A stretch of DNA of 64,000 nucleotides from Certhia americana. Lineage: Eukaryota > Chordata > Aves > Passeriformes > Certhiidae. Each line of letters starts with the position of its first letter. The stretch's first letter is position 1. Below are positions 50,901-57,306 of this stretch, one piece after another. Location of the stretch: positions 6,540,022 to 6,604,021 of the forward strand of contig CM031878.1 in assembly GCA_018697195.1 (NCBI GenBank). The letters run 5' to 3'. Position numbers and translations under genes: made by a program. The notes beneath the pieces are model-generated. The model was not told the DNA's origin. It saw nothing but the letters and a program-made list of their open reading frames with translations, and did not search any database.

Positions 50901-51151
50901 TCACTTCCCCCCTCTCAGCACCCTCACCCACTTCCCCATGTTCATTCTCAGTGGTCGTTGCATGTACGTGCCCGGGCACCCTTCAGCTCATTAAGTCCCC
51001 TGCCTTGCCTCATGTTTTGACAGGTTTTGTGAGTTTTGACAATCCTGCCAGTGCCCAAGCTGCTATCCAGGCCATGAATGGATTCCAGATTGGCATGAAG
51101 AGGCTGAAGGTGCAGCTGAAGAGGCCAAAGGATGCTAATCGTCCCTACTGA
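4522..51151 (+). CDS. CELF4: CELF4, 3' half of the gene (six coding exons, joined)
   Basis: CELF4 is an RNA-binding protein of the CELF/Bruno-like family, mainly neuronal, that controls alternative splicing and mRNA stability and translation through UG-rich sites. Joining 4522-4669, 9367-9516, 21626-21688, 23343-23423, 29624-29767 and 51024-51151 gives 714 nt with one open frame of 237 codons plus TGA. Every junction has GT-AG ends. In window numbering, residues 1-49 are Met/Gln/Ala-rich linker, about 50-148 are Pro/Gly/Ala/Gln-rich linker, and 149-237 are RRM3 with RNP2 LFIYHL (154-159), RNP1 KCFGFVSF (193-200) and a basic end [12 protein letters not shown]1, RRM2 and the promoter lie upstream, outside the window. 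I assign CELF4 rather than CELF3, CELF5 or CELF6 because of the linker phrases [20 protein letters not shown] and [15 protein letters not shown], recognised from memory of the vertebrate protein. Exon and frame calls are seen in the sequence; function is family knowledge. Confidence 0.96.
4757..5065 (+). mobile_element. CR1 LINE 3' fragment, sense
   Basis: The sequence follows the avian CR1 3' end recalled from memory: a run around 'caagcattgcaacagtct', then 'tccatccctggag', then 'cttagggacatagcttagtg', and a degraded ATTCTATGA tail near 5055-5065. It is a 5'-truncated, diverged copy with no coding capacity, about 90 nt downstream of an exon. Confidence 0.85.
6311..6493 (-). mobile_element. 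CR1 LINE 3' fragment, antisense
   Basis: It begins with 'catagaatcatgcaattta', the reverse complement of the CR1 tail, and continues with 'accactaaaccatatcc' and 'ccctgggcagcctattgcag', all hallmarks of an antisense CR1 3' end. It appears to be of the same subfamily as the sense copy at 4757-5065, so the two could pair in the pre-mRNA. Confidence 0.85.
7739..7786 (+). repeat. CT-rich low-complexity tract
   Basis: TTCC/CTCC units (tccttccttcttcctcctct, then ccctccctccctcc and tctctctctcc). A polypyrimidine microsatellite inside an intron. Confidence 0.9.
8284..8310 (+). repeat. T homopolymer, 27 nt
   Basis: An uninterrupted T run inside an intron. It has no flanking repeat body that I recognise. 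Its length is likely to vary between individuals and assemblies. Confidence 0.95.
9367..9516 (+). CDS. CELF4: CELF4 linker exon (Pro/Gly/Ala-rich)
   Basis: This 150-nt exon lies between a catttgcag acceptor and a CCAG|gtaagc donor, with phase 1 at both ends. It completes the Gly codon and encodes [20 protein letters not shown], then about 30 residues ending [11 protein letters not shown], plus one base of an Ala codon. It is a low-complexity, proline-rich part of the linker with no folded domain. Because it is a multiple of 3 with matching phases, it could be skipped in frame. The match to vertebrate CELF4 is nearly complete from memory, which makes this one of the best gene-specific markers in the window. 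Confidence 0.96.
12172..12198. repeat. perfect hairpin, 11-bp arms
   Basis: CATAATCATAG, a 5-nt loop (TCTTG), then CTATGATTATG. It is intronic and AT-rich. No function is known. Confidence 0.95.
13665..13954 (+). mobile_element. CR1 LINE 3' fragment, sense
   Basis: It runs from 'aggggcaggcactgatctc' through 'gaaggttcttcacccag'-like sequence, 'gatgatccttaaggatccc' and the tail 'atattctatgattct'. This is a familiar avian CR1 subfamily 3' end, diverged and non-coding. Confidence 0.9.
14460..14640. promoter_or_regulatory. candidate conserved non-coding block
   Basis: A repeat-free stretch with stacked AT-rich homeodomain-type cores (GGTAATTATTACCATTACCC), a TATCA and a CAATTATCAG motif. Its texture resembles known vertebrate non-coding conserved elements near neuronal genes. 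Without an alignment this is only a visual judgement. Confidence 0.25.
16005..16275. promoter_or_regulatory. candidate conserved non-coding block
   Basis: Contains CCTAATTAATTACAAC, CTAATCAATCTTAATAATAT and ATGATATAATTATGG without simple repeats, followed by a T-rich end. The dense TAAT cores suggest a homeodomain-rich enhancer; this is inference. Confidence 0.3.
16613..16640. repeat. perfect hairpin, 12-bp arms
   Basis: GAATATCACATA, a 4-nt loop (GGAG), then TATGTGATATTC. It is intronic, about 340 nt after the candidate conserved block at 16005-16275. Confidence 0.95.
21266..21335 (+). repeat. possible ancient SINE/L2-like tail
   Basis: 'tttgcacagtacctagcaca' followed by 'gtcctggcttaagatgagga' resembles a widespread old sauropsid SINE/LINE-2 tail (tttgtacagcgcctagcaca, then ggtcctgg), recalled from memory. 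It is only about 70 nt long. Confidence 0.3.
21626..21688 (+). CDS. CELF4: CELF4 small linker exon (63 nt) with weak donor
   Basis: This 63-nt, phase 1-1 exon encodes [21 protein letters not shown], counting the shared Ala codon at its 5' end. The acceptor is ctccacag; further AG dinucleotides 5 and 7 nt downstream are alternative acceptors that would break the frame. The donor CAG|gtcgtt is poor: position +3 is C, +4 is G and +5 is T, against the usual R, A and G. Reading on into the intron gives Gly-Arg-stop at once. I keep this boundary because the next exon continues the known CELF4 protein in frame (Ala-Ala-Tyr-Pro) and no better donor lies nearby. A short exon with a weak donor suggests regulated inclusion, which is inference. 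Confidence 0.9.
21689..23342 (+). other. CELF4: CELF4 intron, 1.65 kb
   Basis: This is the shortest intron in the window. It starts with the unusual donor gtcgtt and ends with a long T/C tract. It contains a candidate conserved block (22405-22545) and a short direct repeat of ttttaggagcatg at 22887-22921. Retention would stop translation after two extra residues. Confidence 0.9.
22405..22545. promoter_or_regulatory. candidate conserved non-coding block in the short intron
   Basis: The stretch includes TGTCAGCGCTGTATCTGG, ACTTAATTTAATTCTCC and TTGTCATTTATTGCTTG, and is free of repeats. It lies 0.7-0.9 kb after the weak-donor exon, so it could act on splicing or transcription. Judged by appearance only. 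Confidence 0.25.
23343..23423 (+). CDS. CELF4: CELF4 linker exon before RRM3 (81 nt)
   Basis: This 81-nt, phase 1-1 exon follows a strong polypyrimidine tract (ttttctttttttccctttctctcccctttag) whose T/C run starts near 23310. It ends at GAAG|gtgagt, a consensus donor. It encodes [14 protein letters not shown], then [13 protein letters not shown]. The Pro/Gln-rich end joins directly to the Gly-Pro-Glu-Gly start of RRM3. In other CELF paralogues the same spot also carries a Pro/Gln tract ending QQQREG, so the exon is homologous across the family. It can be skipped in frame. Confidence 0.95.
25783..25810. repeat. perfect hairpin, 13-bp arms
   Basis: CATTGCATCCCAG, a 2-nt spacer (TG), then CTGGGATGCAATG. 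It is the longest perfect inverted repeat I found in the window, and intronic. Confidence 0.95.
26539..26765 (-). mobile_element. CR1 LINE 3' fragment, antisense
   Basis: It contains 'gttggaagagaca', 'tagttccaacccccttcca', 'cctggccttgaacactgcc', 'cttctctgggtaacctgtt' and 'catagtaaaggacttcttcc' in the order of an antisense CR1 3' end. It lies 2.9 kb upstream of the RRM3 exon. Confidence 0.92.
27830..28370. promoter_or_regulatory. candidate conserved non-coding block (strongest in window)
   Basis: About 540 nt of repeat-free sequence with GCCTAATTAGTTAATTATCC, TCCATTAATCCAAAAGG, TTTTAATGAGCTTTAAATGG, GAGTAATGGGTAATAAAAGG and ACTGTAATTATGCCCTGATG. TAAT cores and palindromic TTAATTA/AATTAGTTAATT sites are clustered as in long vertebrate enhancers. 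It lies in the intron just before RRM3. Confidence 0.35.
29624..29767 (+). CDS. CELF4: CELF4 RRM3, first exon (RNP2; internal and tandem donors)
   Basis: This 144-nt, phase 1-1 exon encodes the first two thirds of RRM3: [20 protein letters not shown], helix 1, and beta-2/beta-3 up to KCF. RNP2 is LFIYHL. The acceptor is tctcttgatag. The main donor is TTTG|gtgggt; a second possible donor, gtaaag, starts 4 nt further on. Inside the exon, CCTTTCG|gtaatg at 29707/29708 is a third GT site in the same phase. Its use would remove exactly 60 nt (20 residues) and join PF-G to FVSF, keeping an RNP1-like FGFVSF. RRM3 of CELF proteins binds UGU-containing RNA, which is family knowledge. Confidence 0.96.
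32690..33120 (+). mobile_element. CR1 LINE 3' fragment, sense
   Basis: The best-preserved CR1 piece here starts 'ggcccacaaggatgatcaag', continues 'ttgttcagcctggagaaag' and 'gtccctgcacagggcaagg', and ends 'ccaacccaaaccattctatg' at 33120. It is a 5'-truncated, non-coding copy, 2.9 kb downstream of the RRM3 exon and opposite in orientation to the copy at 26539-26765. Confidence 0.93.
35925..35968 (+). repeat. A homopolymer, 44 nt, abutting the assembly gap
   Basis: After 'catttaat' the sequence is A only up to the N block. The true length is unknown because assembly stopped inside or just after the run. It may be a simple homopolymer or the A-tail of an inserted retrocopy whose end is hidden in the gap. 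Confidence 0.9.
35969..36068. other. assembly gap (100 N)
   Basis: Exactly 100 N, the usual placeholder for a gap of unknown size. It lies in the 21.3 kb CELF4 intron, so no known exon is affected. Confidence 0.99.
38566..38590. repeat. perfect hairpin, 11-bp arms
   Basis: GAGAACTAAAG, a 3-nt loop (AGG), then CTTTAGTTCTC, within the 21.3 kb intron. Confidence 0.95.
39615..39850 (-). mobile_element. degraded CR1 fragment(s), antisense
   Basis: It has two parts. The first resembles internal CR1 3' UTR text (Cagtctgaacgtcttctgtt and following). The second starts 'gagaatcatctctcaagctg' and continues 'gaagggacccataaagatca', an antisense tail. It may be two insertions or one rearranged copy. Confidence 0.65.
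42285..42540 (-). mobile_element. CR1 LINE 3' fragment, antisense
   Basis: It begins 'cagaatcataaaatcatttg' and 'ggttggaagggaccttaaag', followed by 'ccatccaacctggccttaaa', 'aacttctctgggcaact' and 'tagtaaagaacttctttc'. The order and text are those of an antisense CR1 3' end. Confidence 0.93.
43940..44670 (-). mobile_element. ancient CR1-type LINE, decayed reverse-transcriptase segment, antisense
   Basis: This is a long, strongly diverged match, made from memory, to the reverse complement of the reverse-transcriptase region of old amniote CR1/L3-like elements common in turtles. Recognisable anchors in order are 'gtgatccaggtcacttctgt', 'gaattgaatagcatag', 'ccatgaaaccatgatgattg', 'aggtcacctagtttacaccc' and 'aacattaatggttcagcag'. 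Stops and indels remove any coding capacity. It is much older than the other CR1 tails here. No functional element remains. Confidence 0.7.
44716..44739 (+). repeat. ATGG microsatellite, interrupted
   Basis: Repeated ATGG/GGAT units (aatggatggatggatgggat...) with one inserted G. A simple tetranucleotide repeat, likely polymorphic. Confidence 0.85.
45463..45560 (+). mobile_element. short CR1 3' tail, sense
   Basis: It contains 'cacatggtatgactcttggg', 'gatccttgtgggtcccttcc' and 'caggatattccatgact'. These are the last ~100 nt of the same CR1 subfamily as the copy at 13665-13954. Confidence 0.85.
48385..48451 (+). repeat. 37-bp tandem duplication, two copies
   Basis: A 25-nt stretch (TGGAACTCCACTGATCACTG plus TAGGG) occurs identically at 48390-48414 and 48427-48451. 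The preceding ATTGG also repeats, giving a 37-bp period. The identity of the copies points to a recent duplication or an assembly artefact. Confidence 0.9.
51024..51151 (+). CDS. CELF4: CELF4 RRM3, last coding exon and stop
   Basis: Entered in phase 1 after tgttttgacag, this exon completes the RNP1 Gly and encodes [20 protein letters not shown], then the [21 protein letters not shown] end, with TGA at 51149-51151. It supplies RNP1 residues FVSF, helix 2, beta-4 and the basic C-terminal extension common to all CELF proteins, which ends close to the ...RPY tail. It is separated from the other RRM3 exon by a 21.3 kb intron. Exonic sequence continues at least to 51190, where a consensus donor occurs, so part of the 3' UTR may be spliced. 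Confidence 0.97.
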
Positions 51152-51190
51152 AGGATTGTGGGAACCACTGGATACAAAGCACTAGCACAG
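51152..51190 (+). other. CELF4: start of CELF4 3' UTR, ending at a candidate splice donor
   Basis: The 39 nt after the stop codon end at CACAG|gtaact, a near-consensus 5' splice site. If the donor is used, the stop lies less than 50 nt upstream of the last junction, so normal transcripts would escape nonsense-mediated decay. If it is not used, the 3' UTR simply continues. The sequence alone cannot decide. Confidence 0.45.
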
Positions 51191-51350
51191 GTAACTGCAT
51201 GGGGAAGGGGGTGTCAGCTACACCTGTAGCGTCTCTCTGTGTTGTAGACCCTCAAGGAGATTCAGCTCTGTGACTCTCTATCTTCTACCTTTTTGACTCT
51301 GGCTACAGCCACTCTGCTCAGACACGCACCCATGCATAAACTAGGAACTG

Positions 51351-51371
51351 TTTGTGTGTGTGTCTCTTTAG
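51351..51371 (+). promoter_or_regulatory. UG repeat with acceptor-like end, 200 nt after the CELF4 stop
   Basis: A run of TG dinucleotides (tttgtgtgtgtgtctcttta) followed by G forms a UG repeat that ends in a ctctttag acceptor-like sequence. CELF proteins bind UG/UGU-rich RNA (family knowledge). It could therefore be the acceptor of a 181-nt 3' UTR intron, a CELF-binding element in the 3' UTR, or both. This is inference from motif and position only. Confidence 0.35.
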
Positions 51372-52165
51372 AAAAAGAGGTGGAAGGATGCTTACCAAGG
51401 AATAAGACAACTTCCTCATCCCAGGGGCATCCTGCATCTCTAAAAAGTGTTTCTGATCACTAGAGGAGAGTCAGTAGCTGTCCTGATTCCCCTTGCTCAG
51501 TGAAAGAGAGCATTTCTGGTGCACAAAGAAAATCTGAAATTAAGAGGTGGTTCTGGGCTGCGGTTTAATCCCAGGTGACTGGACTGGGACAGTGTCTGTC
51601 TCAACAGCTCTGTGTTGCAAACGTTCCAAAGCATTCTTCATTCTTCATGCAGTACAGTCTGTATCCAATTCCATCTCAGCATAATAACTTAATGTAGATA
51701 TGTCTCCCTAACTACCAAAGCCCTGATTTATTTCTTCACAAACACAAGAAATTGATAGAAGGATCCATGTTCACTTCTTGGTCAGTTGTTTTAAACTTCT
51801 GTGTGTAGATAAAACCCAACTGAAGCCAAGGAAGCTTAGCTGAAGTAAGGACCTGGGGGTCTCATTTTTATGGCACTCCTGTGCCATGTATTGCTGGAAA
51901 GAAGCCAGATGGATGTTCCAAGGGAACTTCTAATACATGAAACAACACCAAAAATATCAGAAGCCACAGCTTGTTTCACTGGAATCCCAATGTATCACCA
52001 ATAACAAAAATGAAGATGTTTCCAAAACCAGAAATAATTTCCACCACTGGCAGGCTCTTTCATTAGATAATTCTTTGAGAAACAGAAATATAAACCCCTA
52101 TGTGTTTGTTTACAGAGTCAGAAATTCTCCCTGTTGTTAAAACTGTTCCACACCAGAGATTCCCC

Positions 52166-52171
52166 AATAAA
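52166..52171 (+). terminator. AATAAA, possible CELF4 polyadenylation signal
   Basis: This is the first canonical AATAAA hexamer I found after the CELF4 stop, about 1.0 kb downstream (ccccAATAAActcagc). The next 40 nt have only moderate G/T content. Other hexamers occur farther on, for example near 53734 and 61046. With no transcript data, the real cleavage site is unknown. Confidence 0.25.
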
Positions 52172-52214
52172 CTCAGCACCTAGGGAGGCCCTAAGCAATT
52201 TGTACTCCTGAATT

Positions 52215-52285
52215 AGTGATAAAGAGATTGGTTAGGTGACCTTTCGATATCATTTTAGCTGTAATGTCTAAGATTCTGTGATTTT
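52215..52285 (+). mobile_element. possible degraded CR1 tail, sense
   Basis: The text 'ggttaggtgacctttcgata' followed by 'taagattctgtgattttt' resembles the end of a sense CR1 copy, but the match is short and weak. If the 3' UTR extends this far, the repeat would be part of it. Confidence 0.3.
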
Positions 52286-54739
52286 TATCCAGGCTTCCTT
52301 TGATTCATCTAAGACAGGCAGGAATTCCCTATCTTCGACTTTCCCAAAGAAAAACAGAATGTTTTAATTTCTCACTGGGATCCCAAATATCTTTGAAAAA
52401 TATATTTTTCCAGTCTTCAGAGCAGTATCCTTTCCACTGAGAATTCAGGAATGGGATCAAAATGTCTTTGGAAGAGGTGCTGCACTGAAGACAGCATAAA
52501 GGAGATTAAGAAACCTTCCAAAACAAATAAGGTGCATGTGCAGAAAACAGCCTCCATAGTTTAGAATCTCCTTTATATGTGACTATATGAAGATAACTGT
52601 CAATGCATTTTCCCCCTTCAAAAACCTCTTTTATTTTCCTTGCTTATGTAAAGGCCTCTTGGAAGCTTGAAACTAAAACATGTTGCCATATCCAAACGCT
52701 TTTTGCTTCATCACACTGGCTTTTTTTCTGCAGGCTTTGCTGGGGCAGAGCGGGGGGTGCATGCATGCAATTGTGTTAAAGCAGGGGCTGCCTTTGTCAG
52801 GAAGGCTTTCTGTGACACCTGCAAAGGGATTTAGGGACACAAAGGTCTCCCTAGTTAGGCACCAGGCTTTTTGTCTCAGCATAGCTGTGCTCACTGAGGA
52901 TATGCTTTTTTCTCATGGTGGTGTAAGAGGATGCAGGTCTGTGGATATCTGTGTTGCTCAAGATTCACCAGTATGAGTCTACGGTGGTTTTTATTATCAT
53001 GGTTCACCATGAAGTGCTCTGTAGCACTTCTGAGCAGCTACAGAATGATTGCTCACTGGTAGGACTAATATTTGTTGCTTGGGTATTTTTTGCCCAACAG
53101 TAAATTATATGAAAAGGAATCAGCAGGTAAAATGGTAATATAATTCCATATGTCTCTCTCAGGGCATTTTTTCCCTTTCCTTTGCTTCTACTAAGCAGAA
53201 CAGTCTTGAAGCATTGCCTCTGGATAGGAAGTCCTTTAGCCTTCCTGGCTTTTACTTTGGCTTTAGTATTCTGCTGCCCAGAAAAATCATTCCGTTTTTG
53301 CCACCAGCTGTCTTTCACCCTTGGCTTAGAGAACCTTATTTAGAGACCCTGTCAAAATGTACCTCAGAGGTCCTTGTTCTCTTGCATATTCACTCCTCAT
53401 TGAGCCTGTTGCAGGAGTCATACCTGACTTTTATCAGTGAGGAGTTCTCCAGGAAAAGAAGTTTTATACACGTGTTTTTCCACCTGACAGAAGGAATTGC
53501 CCAAGCGTATGTGGTCCCAGGAGGACACTGCAGGAATATCCCCCGGGAATGATTTGGATTAGCACAGGGAAAACCATGTTGCAATAGATTGGAGGGGACA
53601 CTTGGTGACAGCAAGGATAGGTGAGCTTTCTTCAGCTCATCTGCCTCCCAGCACTCTAGAAGCAGGCAGGAGTCTCAGGTCAGCTTCCCACCAGGGCTGG
53701 GCAATAGTGATCCACAAATGGCTAAACCCTCATGAATAAACCTGATTCAGAGATAGGCCAGCTGTCCTTGGCTCAGCACAGTATTATTGTACCTCCACTG
53801 CTGGCTTGATTTGCAACTTCCTTTAACTGATAGAAAGATAATAACTCCACTGGTTTTTTTTTTTTCAATCCATCTTTACTTTGGATGCAGCTCTTCAGGG
53901 TCTTTAATTCCAATTTGAAGCATGTGTACAACCATATTGACACCCGAGTAATTACTCATGTGCTTCAAGAGGATGCTCAAGAAACTTTCTAATTGGGATT
54001 TTTTCAATGAAAGGCTTTTTTCTTTTGAATTGCTTTCAAAAAATAAGAAGTTGCCAATGACAACAACAACAAAAAAAAAAGCAGCACCTAGTTTAATATA
54101 ATCCACCTGAGTGGGTTTTTTCCTAACTGAGAAAGAAAGAGCATCACTAAATTTTAATTCTGGATGGACGTTTTTTAAAAAAAATTTATAAATCTCCCTT
54201 TTGGAACACAAGCAGTCTAGGCCACAGTGATTTGAAGTCCTTTGTTTTCTTTGTAAGTCCTCTAAACTTGCTGTCGAACACTGAAAGGGTCTCTGTGATG
54301 TGGCAGATAAGCCCAAAGCTGCAGCAAGCAAAGCCCTGAAGAGCTTAGATGGCAAAATAGCTGTCCCTGTTCTCTTTTTTCTTTATAATTAAAGAGGTGG
54401 TTGTAGGGGAAAAAAAATTTTTAAAAGAGTGGAGGAAAGATGAGCTGGGACAAAGTAGACAGGAGGATCATTTGAGGCAACTCTGCCAAAATCAGTAAAT
54501 TCTGTTACCAATCCCCACTCAGGACTAGGAAGCAAGGACTCGGACACACTCCAAGTGTCTTTCAGATAGTAAATGCACAAAATACCTAAGAAAAAACAAC
54601 CTGAAGTCCACAGCTCCCTTAGGTGGCCATTGTTAGGAGCCCTTCCATGCCCTGTGCCTGGGGCTCTATGTGAGCCCTGAGCCCACAGAGCTCAGGGCAG
54701 AACGCAGAGCAGCCCAGGAGCATCCAGCTGATAGACTGG

Positions 54740-54769
54740 AAAAAAAAAAAAAAAAAACAAAAAAAAAAA
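54740..54769 (+). repeat. A-rich run, 30 nt
   Basis: Eighteen A, one C, then eleven A. Downstream of CELF4, no repeat body recognised. Confidence 0.9.
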
Positions 54770-54941
54770 CACACAGCACACAACTGCCCTGAAATTCCTA
54801 TCCATTCCCCTTCCGTGGCTTCATTGCCATGACAGGCAAAGTGATGTTTTCCACTTCAGACAGACACACTGCTGCTGAAGTTTTATTTAAAGCTAAAAAT
54901 GCAGAGATATTTGGGTGAGACTAACCCAGAACGCTGGCATG

Positions 54942-54989
54942 AAACTGAGTGAGACAAAGTGAGTGTGAGTGAGAAAAACTGAGTGAGGC
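54942..54989 (+). repeat. degenerate GTGAG-type tandem stretch
   Basis: ACTGAGTGAG, AAAGTGAGTG, TGAGTGAGAA and ACTGAGTGAGG follow one another, giving several GTGAGT cores in 48 nt. Each resembles a 5' splice site on the + strand, but the simplest reading is a decayed simple repeat. Confidence 0.7.
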
Positions 54990-55148
54990 AAAAGGGGAAT
55001 ACAAAAGTGGAAACAAGTAGAAAAAAGATCAACAAGATTTTTTTAGCTGTGCTCCAGAGCAGTTACAAAACATGAAATGAATGCACTGCCCAGGTAACCT
55101 GCTTCGACAAAACATATGGGAAAATAACATAGGCCAAAGCTCAAACAC

Positions 55149-55173
55149 AAAAAAAAAAAAAAAAAAAAAAAAA
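55149..55173 (+). repeat. A homopolymer, 25 nt
   Basis: An uninterrupted A run following 'aaacac', downstream of CELF4. No SINE-like body or target-site duplication was recognised next to it. Confidence 0.95.
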
Positions 55174-56284
55174 GACTTTCAGGTCCTCCCTCTGGTTCCT
55201 GCCTTTTGAACATAGTCTGATGTCATTTACTGCAAAATATGTGAAATGCATGTTTTTGCCCCTGTCTGGAATAGGTGGTATTTTTACTCTGAGGAAATGT
55301 ATTTTTGAATTTTTTTAGTTTTGTGGGGGTTTTTTTCAATTGGAGTACATTTTTTTACCAAACTGGAAAACTTTGCATTTCTCTCTCTTTTTTCCTTAAT
55401 AAGAGAAAAAAATAAAAGATACCCAAACTCCATTTTAAAGTAAGATTATACTATCAACCAAAATAAAACAAAAAAGCAAAATTCCAAATAGCCATAAACA
55501 AAAATATGTGACTGGAAAATTTCGGTCTTCTCTTGTCATTTCAGATGGCTTCAATGCAAAGTCTAGTGAAAGCGTATTTTTTACTGAAATTTTTGTTGCT
55601 TATGCTTCCCAGATAGCTTTCTATTACCTCTAGTGAGAGGCTATTCTGCAGCTGCATTGATCTCACTGTTTTCTATTAGGCTATTCATCTTGAGGTTCAT
55701 TCCAAGTATCCTTTTTCAAGATAAAATTCCATTTCTTGTAGTTATGCCTCCTACAATCATGCTAACCAGCTCCTCTTCCACCTGCAAAAATTATTGTTGT
55801 TTCCCTCTTTTAGTCATCACTTAGATCATTTAGGACTTGCTTACATTATGGAAATTTGCACTAGTATAATTGCATCAAAACAGTACTCCAGCACAAGCTT
55901 TAATATGAGTGAATAAAGCAAGAAAAAAAATCAGCACAGCTTAATTTTGGAAAGTCTGTTCAGGTACTGGAAAACATCACCTAAGCCAATATTTTTTTTT
56001 CTGTTCTTTGAATTACTTTTGTTTTTCATTTCCACTGACACCTGTGATTAAATTAAGCATCCCTCACTGTGTTTGCAACCTAAACTTTGTGCTGTTGTGC
56101 ATGTACTGAAAGAATGTAGGTGAATTTTACTGGGAAAGGCTAAAACAGGACTCCTGAAGGTGTTTGCAAGACTGACAAGGAAATCCTTTGTTTTTCTGTC
56201 TGATCATTTCTAACCTGTCTGTCCATTTAAATTACTGGTAACTTTTTATGGCAAAATTCTCATGTCTGTTCTACAAACCACAGT

Positions 56285-56420
56285 TTCAATACCAGAGCAT
56301 GCAAAATCCCATTTGCTAATTATTTTATTCTAAGATTGGCACACAATATAATGCACTGATGGAAAACGACAATAATTAATTACTGCATTTACTCCAAAAT
56401 TACAATCAGTAATTACTGCT
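56285..56420. promoter_or_regulatory. candidate conserved non-coding block downstream of CELF4
   Basis: Contains GCTAATTATTTTATTC, ACAATAATTAATTACTGC and CAATCAGTAATTACTGCTC without repeats. It is a homeodomain-type site cluster, judged by appearance. Confidence 0.25.
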
Positions 56421-57287
56421 CTGAGACTGAATTCCATTCAGCAATATTTGGAACTTGGTCTTCCTCAAAGCAGGGCAGCTTTTCAGGAGTATTGCTGTGT
56501 TTGCATCGAAATGAGTCCATGTAGGTCATATACAGATCCGTGCTATTTGTCATGGGAGTGATAGAGCAGTACAAGGCAATACCACAACATTTTCCCTCAG
56601 TTTGGAGCAGGAATTCTTCATTAAAACCCATGTCCCAGTTTGTTGTTTTTTGGGGTTTTTTTATGTTAAATAATGTAAATATTTCAGAACTAAATGATAG
56701 ATATTAAAACAGCCTCCCACTTCTCATCTCACTGTGATACTCTTGGCCTCGGTGCTCTGAAATAAATTTCTGGAGAAGTGTGAGAACTTTTGCCAAAGAC
56801 TCAGCCAGCAAAGAGCCTTCTGAATTTTTCCTCAGATATACAAAACTGTGAAAGGTCCAGGAGCTTGTTATGGTGGTGCCCTCTTCAAAGGATTCCAATG
56901 GCAAAGATCCAGGGTTGACTGGAGGGTGGTAATTTCATATTCAGCCACTTGACCAAGATTAGTGTGGGAGATGATATGGACAATGTCATACAAATTACCT
57001 CAGTAAGTCAGATTTTTAGAGCCTTTCTGAGCTCAGTGCAATCTTCAATTGCATCAGTTAATGGGCAGCTGCAGTAACCTGAAAACAGCAGCCTTTGGAG
57101 GAACATTTTTACCAGGTTTGTTCAGCACAGAGATTTGCTGGGCCAGTGCATCAGGGACTGCAACTTGAAGAAAAAATAGAAAATATAAGAAAAGGAAAGT
57201 GTAGGCGTTTGAAACAGCAGTGATTTGAAATGAGAGCCAAAGAGATGGAAAAACACAGGAGACATCTATAGCCAAATTTTTTGTTCA

Positions 57288-57306
57288 AGCAGCAGCAGCA
57301 GCAGCA
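57288..57306 (+). repeat. (AGC)6 trinucleotide run
   Basis: Six AGC units plus one base, in non-coding DNA downstream of CELF4. Confidence 0.9.

Larger units (their letters stand above)
29768..51023 (+). other. CELF4: CELF4 intron, 21.3 kb, splitting RRM3
   Basis: The longest intron here interrupts RNP1 between KCF-G and FVSF. It holds five CR1-derived pieces (32690-33120, 39615-39850, 42285-42540, 43940-44670, 45463-45560), the assembly gap at 35969-36068, G-rich or C-rich tracts near 30.0, 30.78 and 37.08 kb, a hairpin at 38566-38590 and a 37-bp tandem duplication at 48385-48451. The rest is unique AT-rich sequence. The 177-codon open stretch at 30355-30888 resembles no protein I know. Confidence 0.9.

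Noticed and set aside
53011..53030. 8-bp-arm hairpin GAAGTGCT-CTGT-AGCACTTC
   Set aside because: Too short to stand out from chance, and with no link to a known UTR element.
53876..54355. 159-codon open frame on the minus strand
   Set aside because: It runs through A-rich and T-rich stretches that give poly-Lys, Phe and Val peptides. No family match and no gene context.
57288..57306. AGC/CAG run as a possible expandable or coding polyQ repeat
   Set aside because: Only six units and no coding frame around it.
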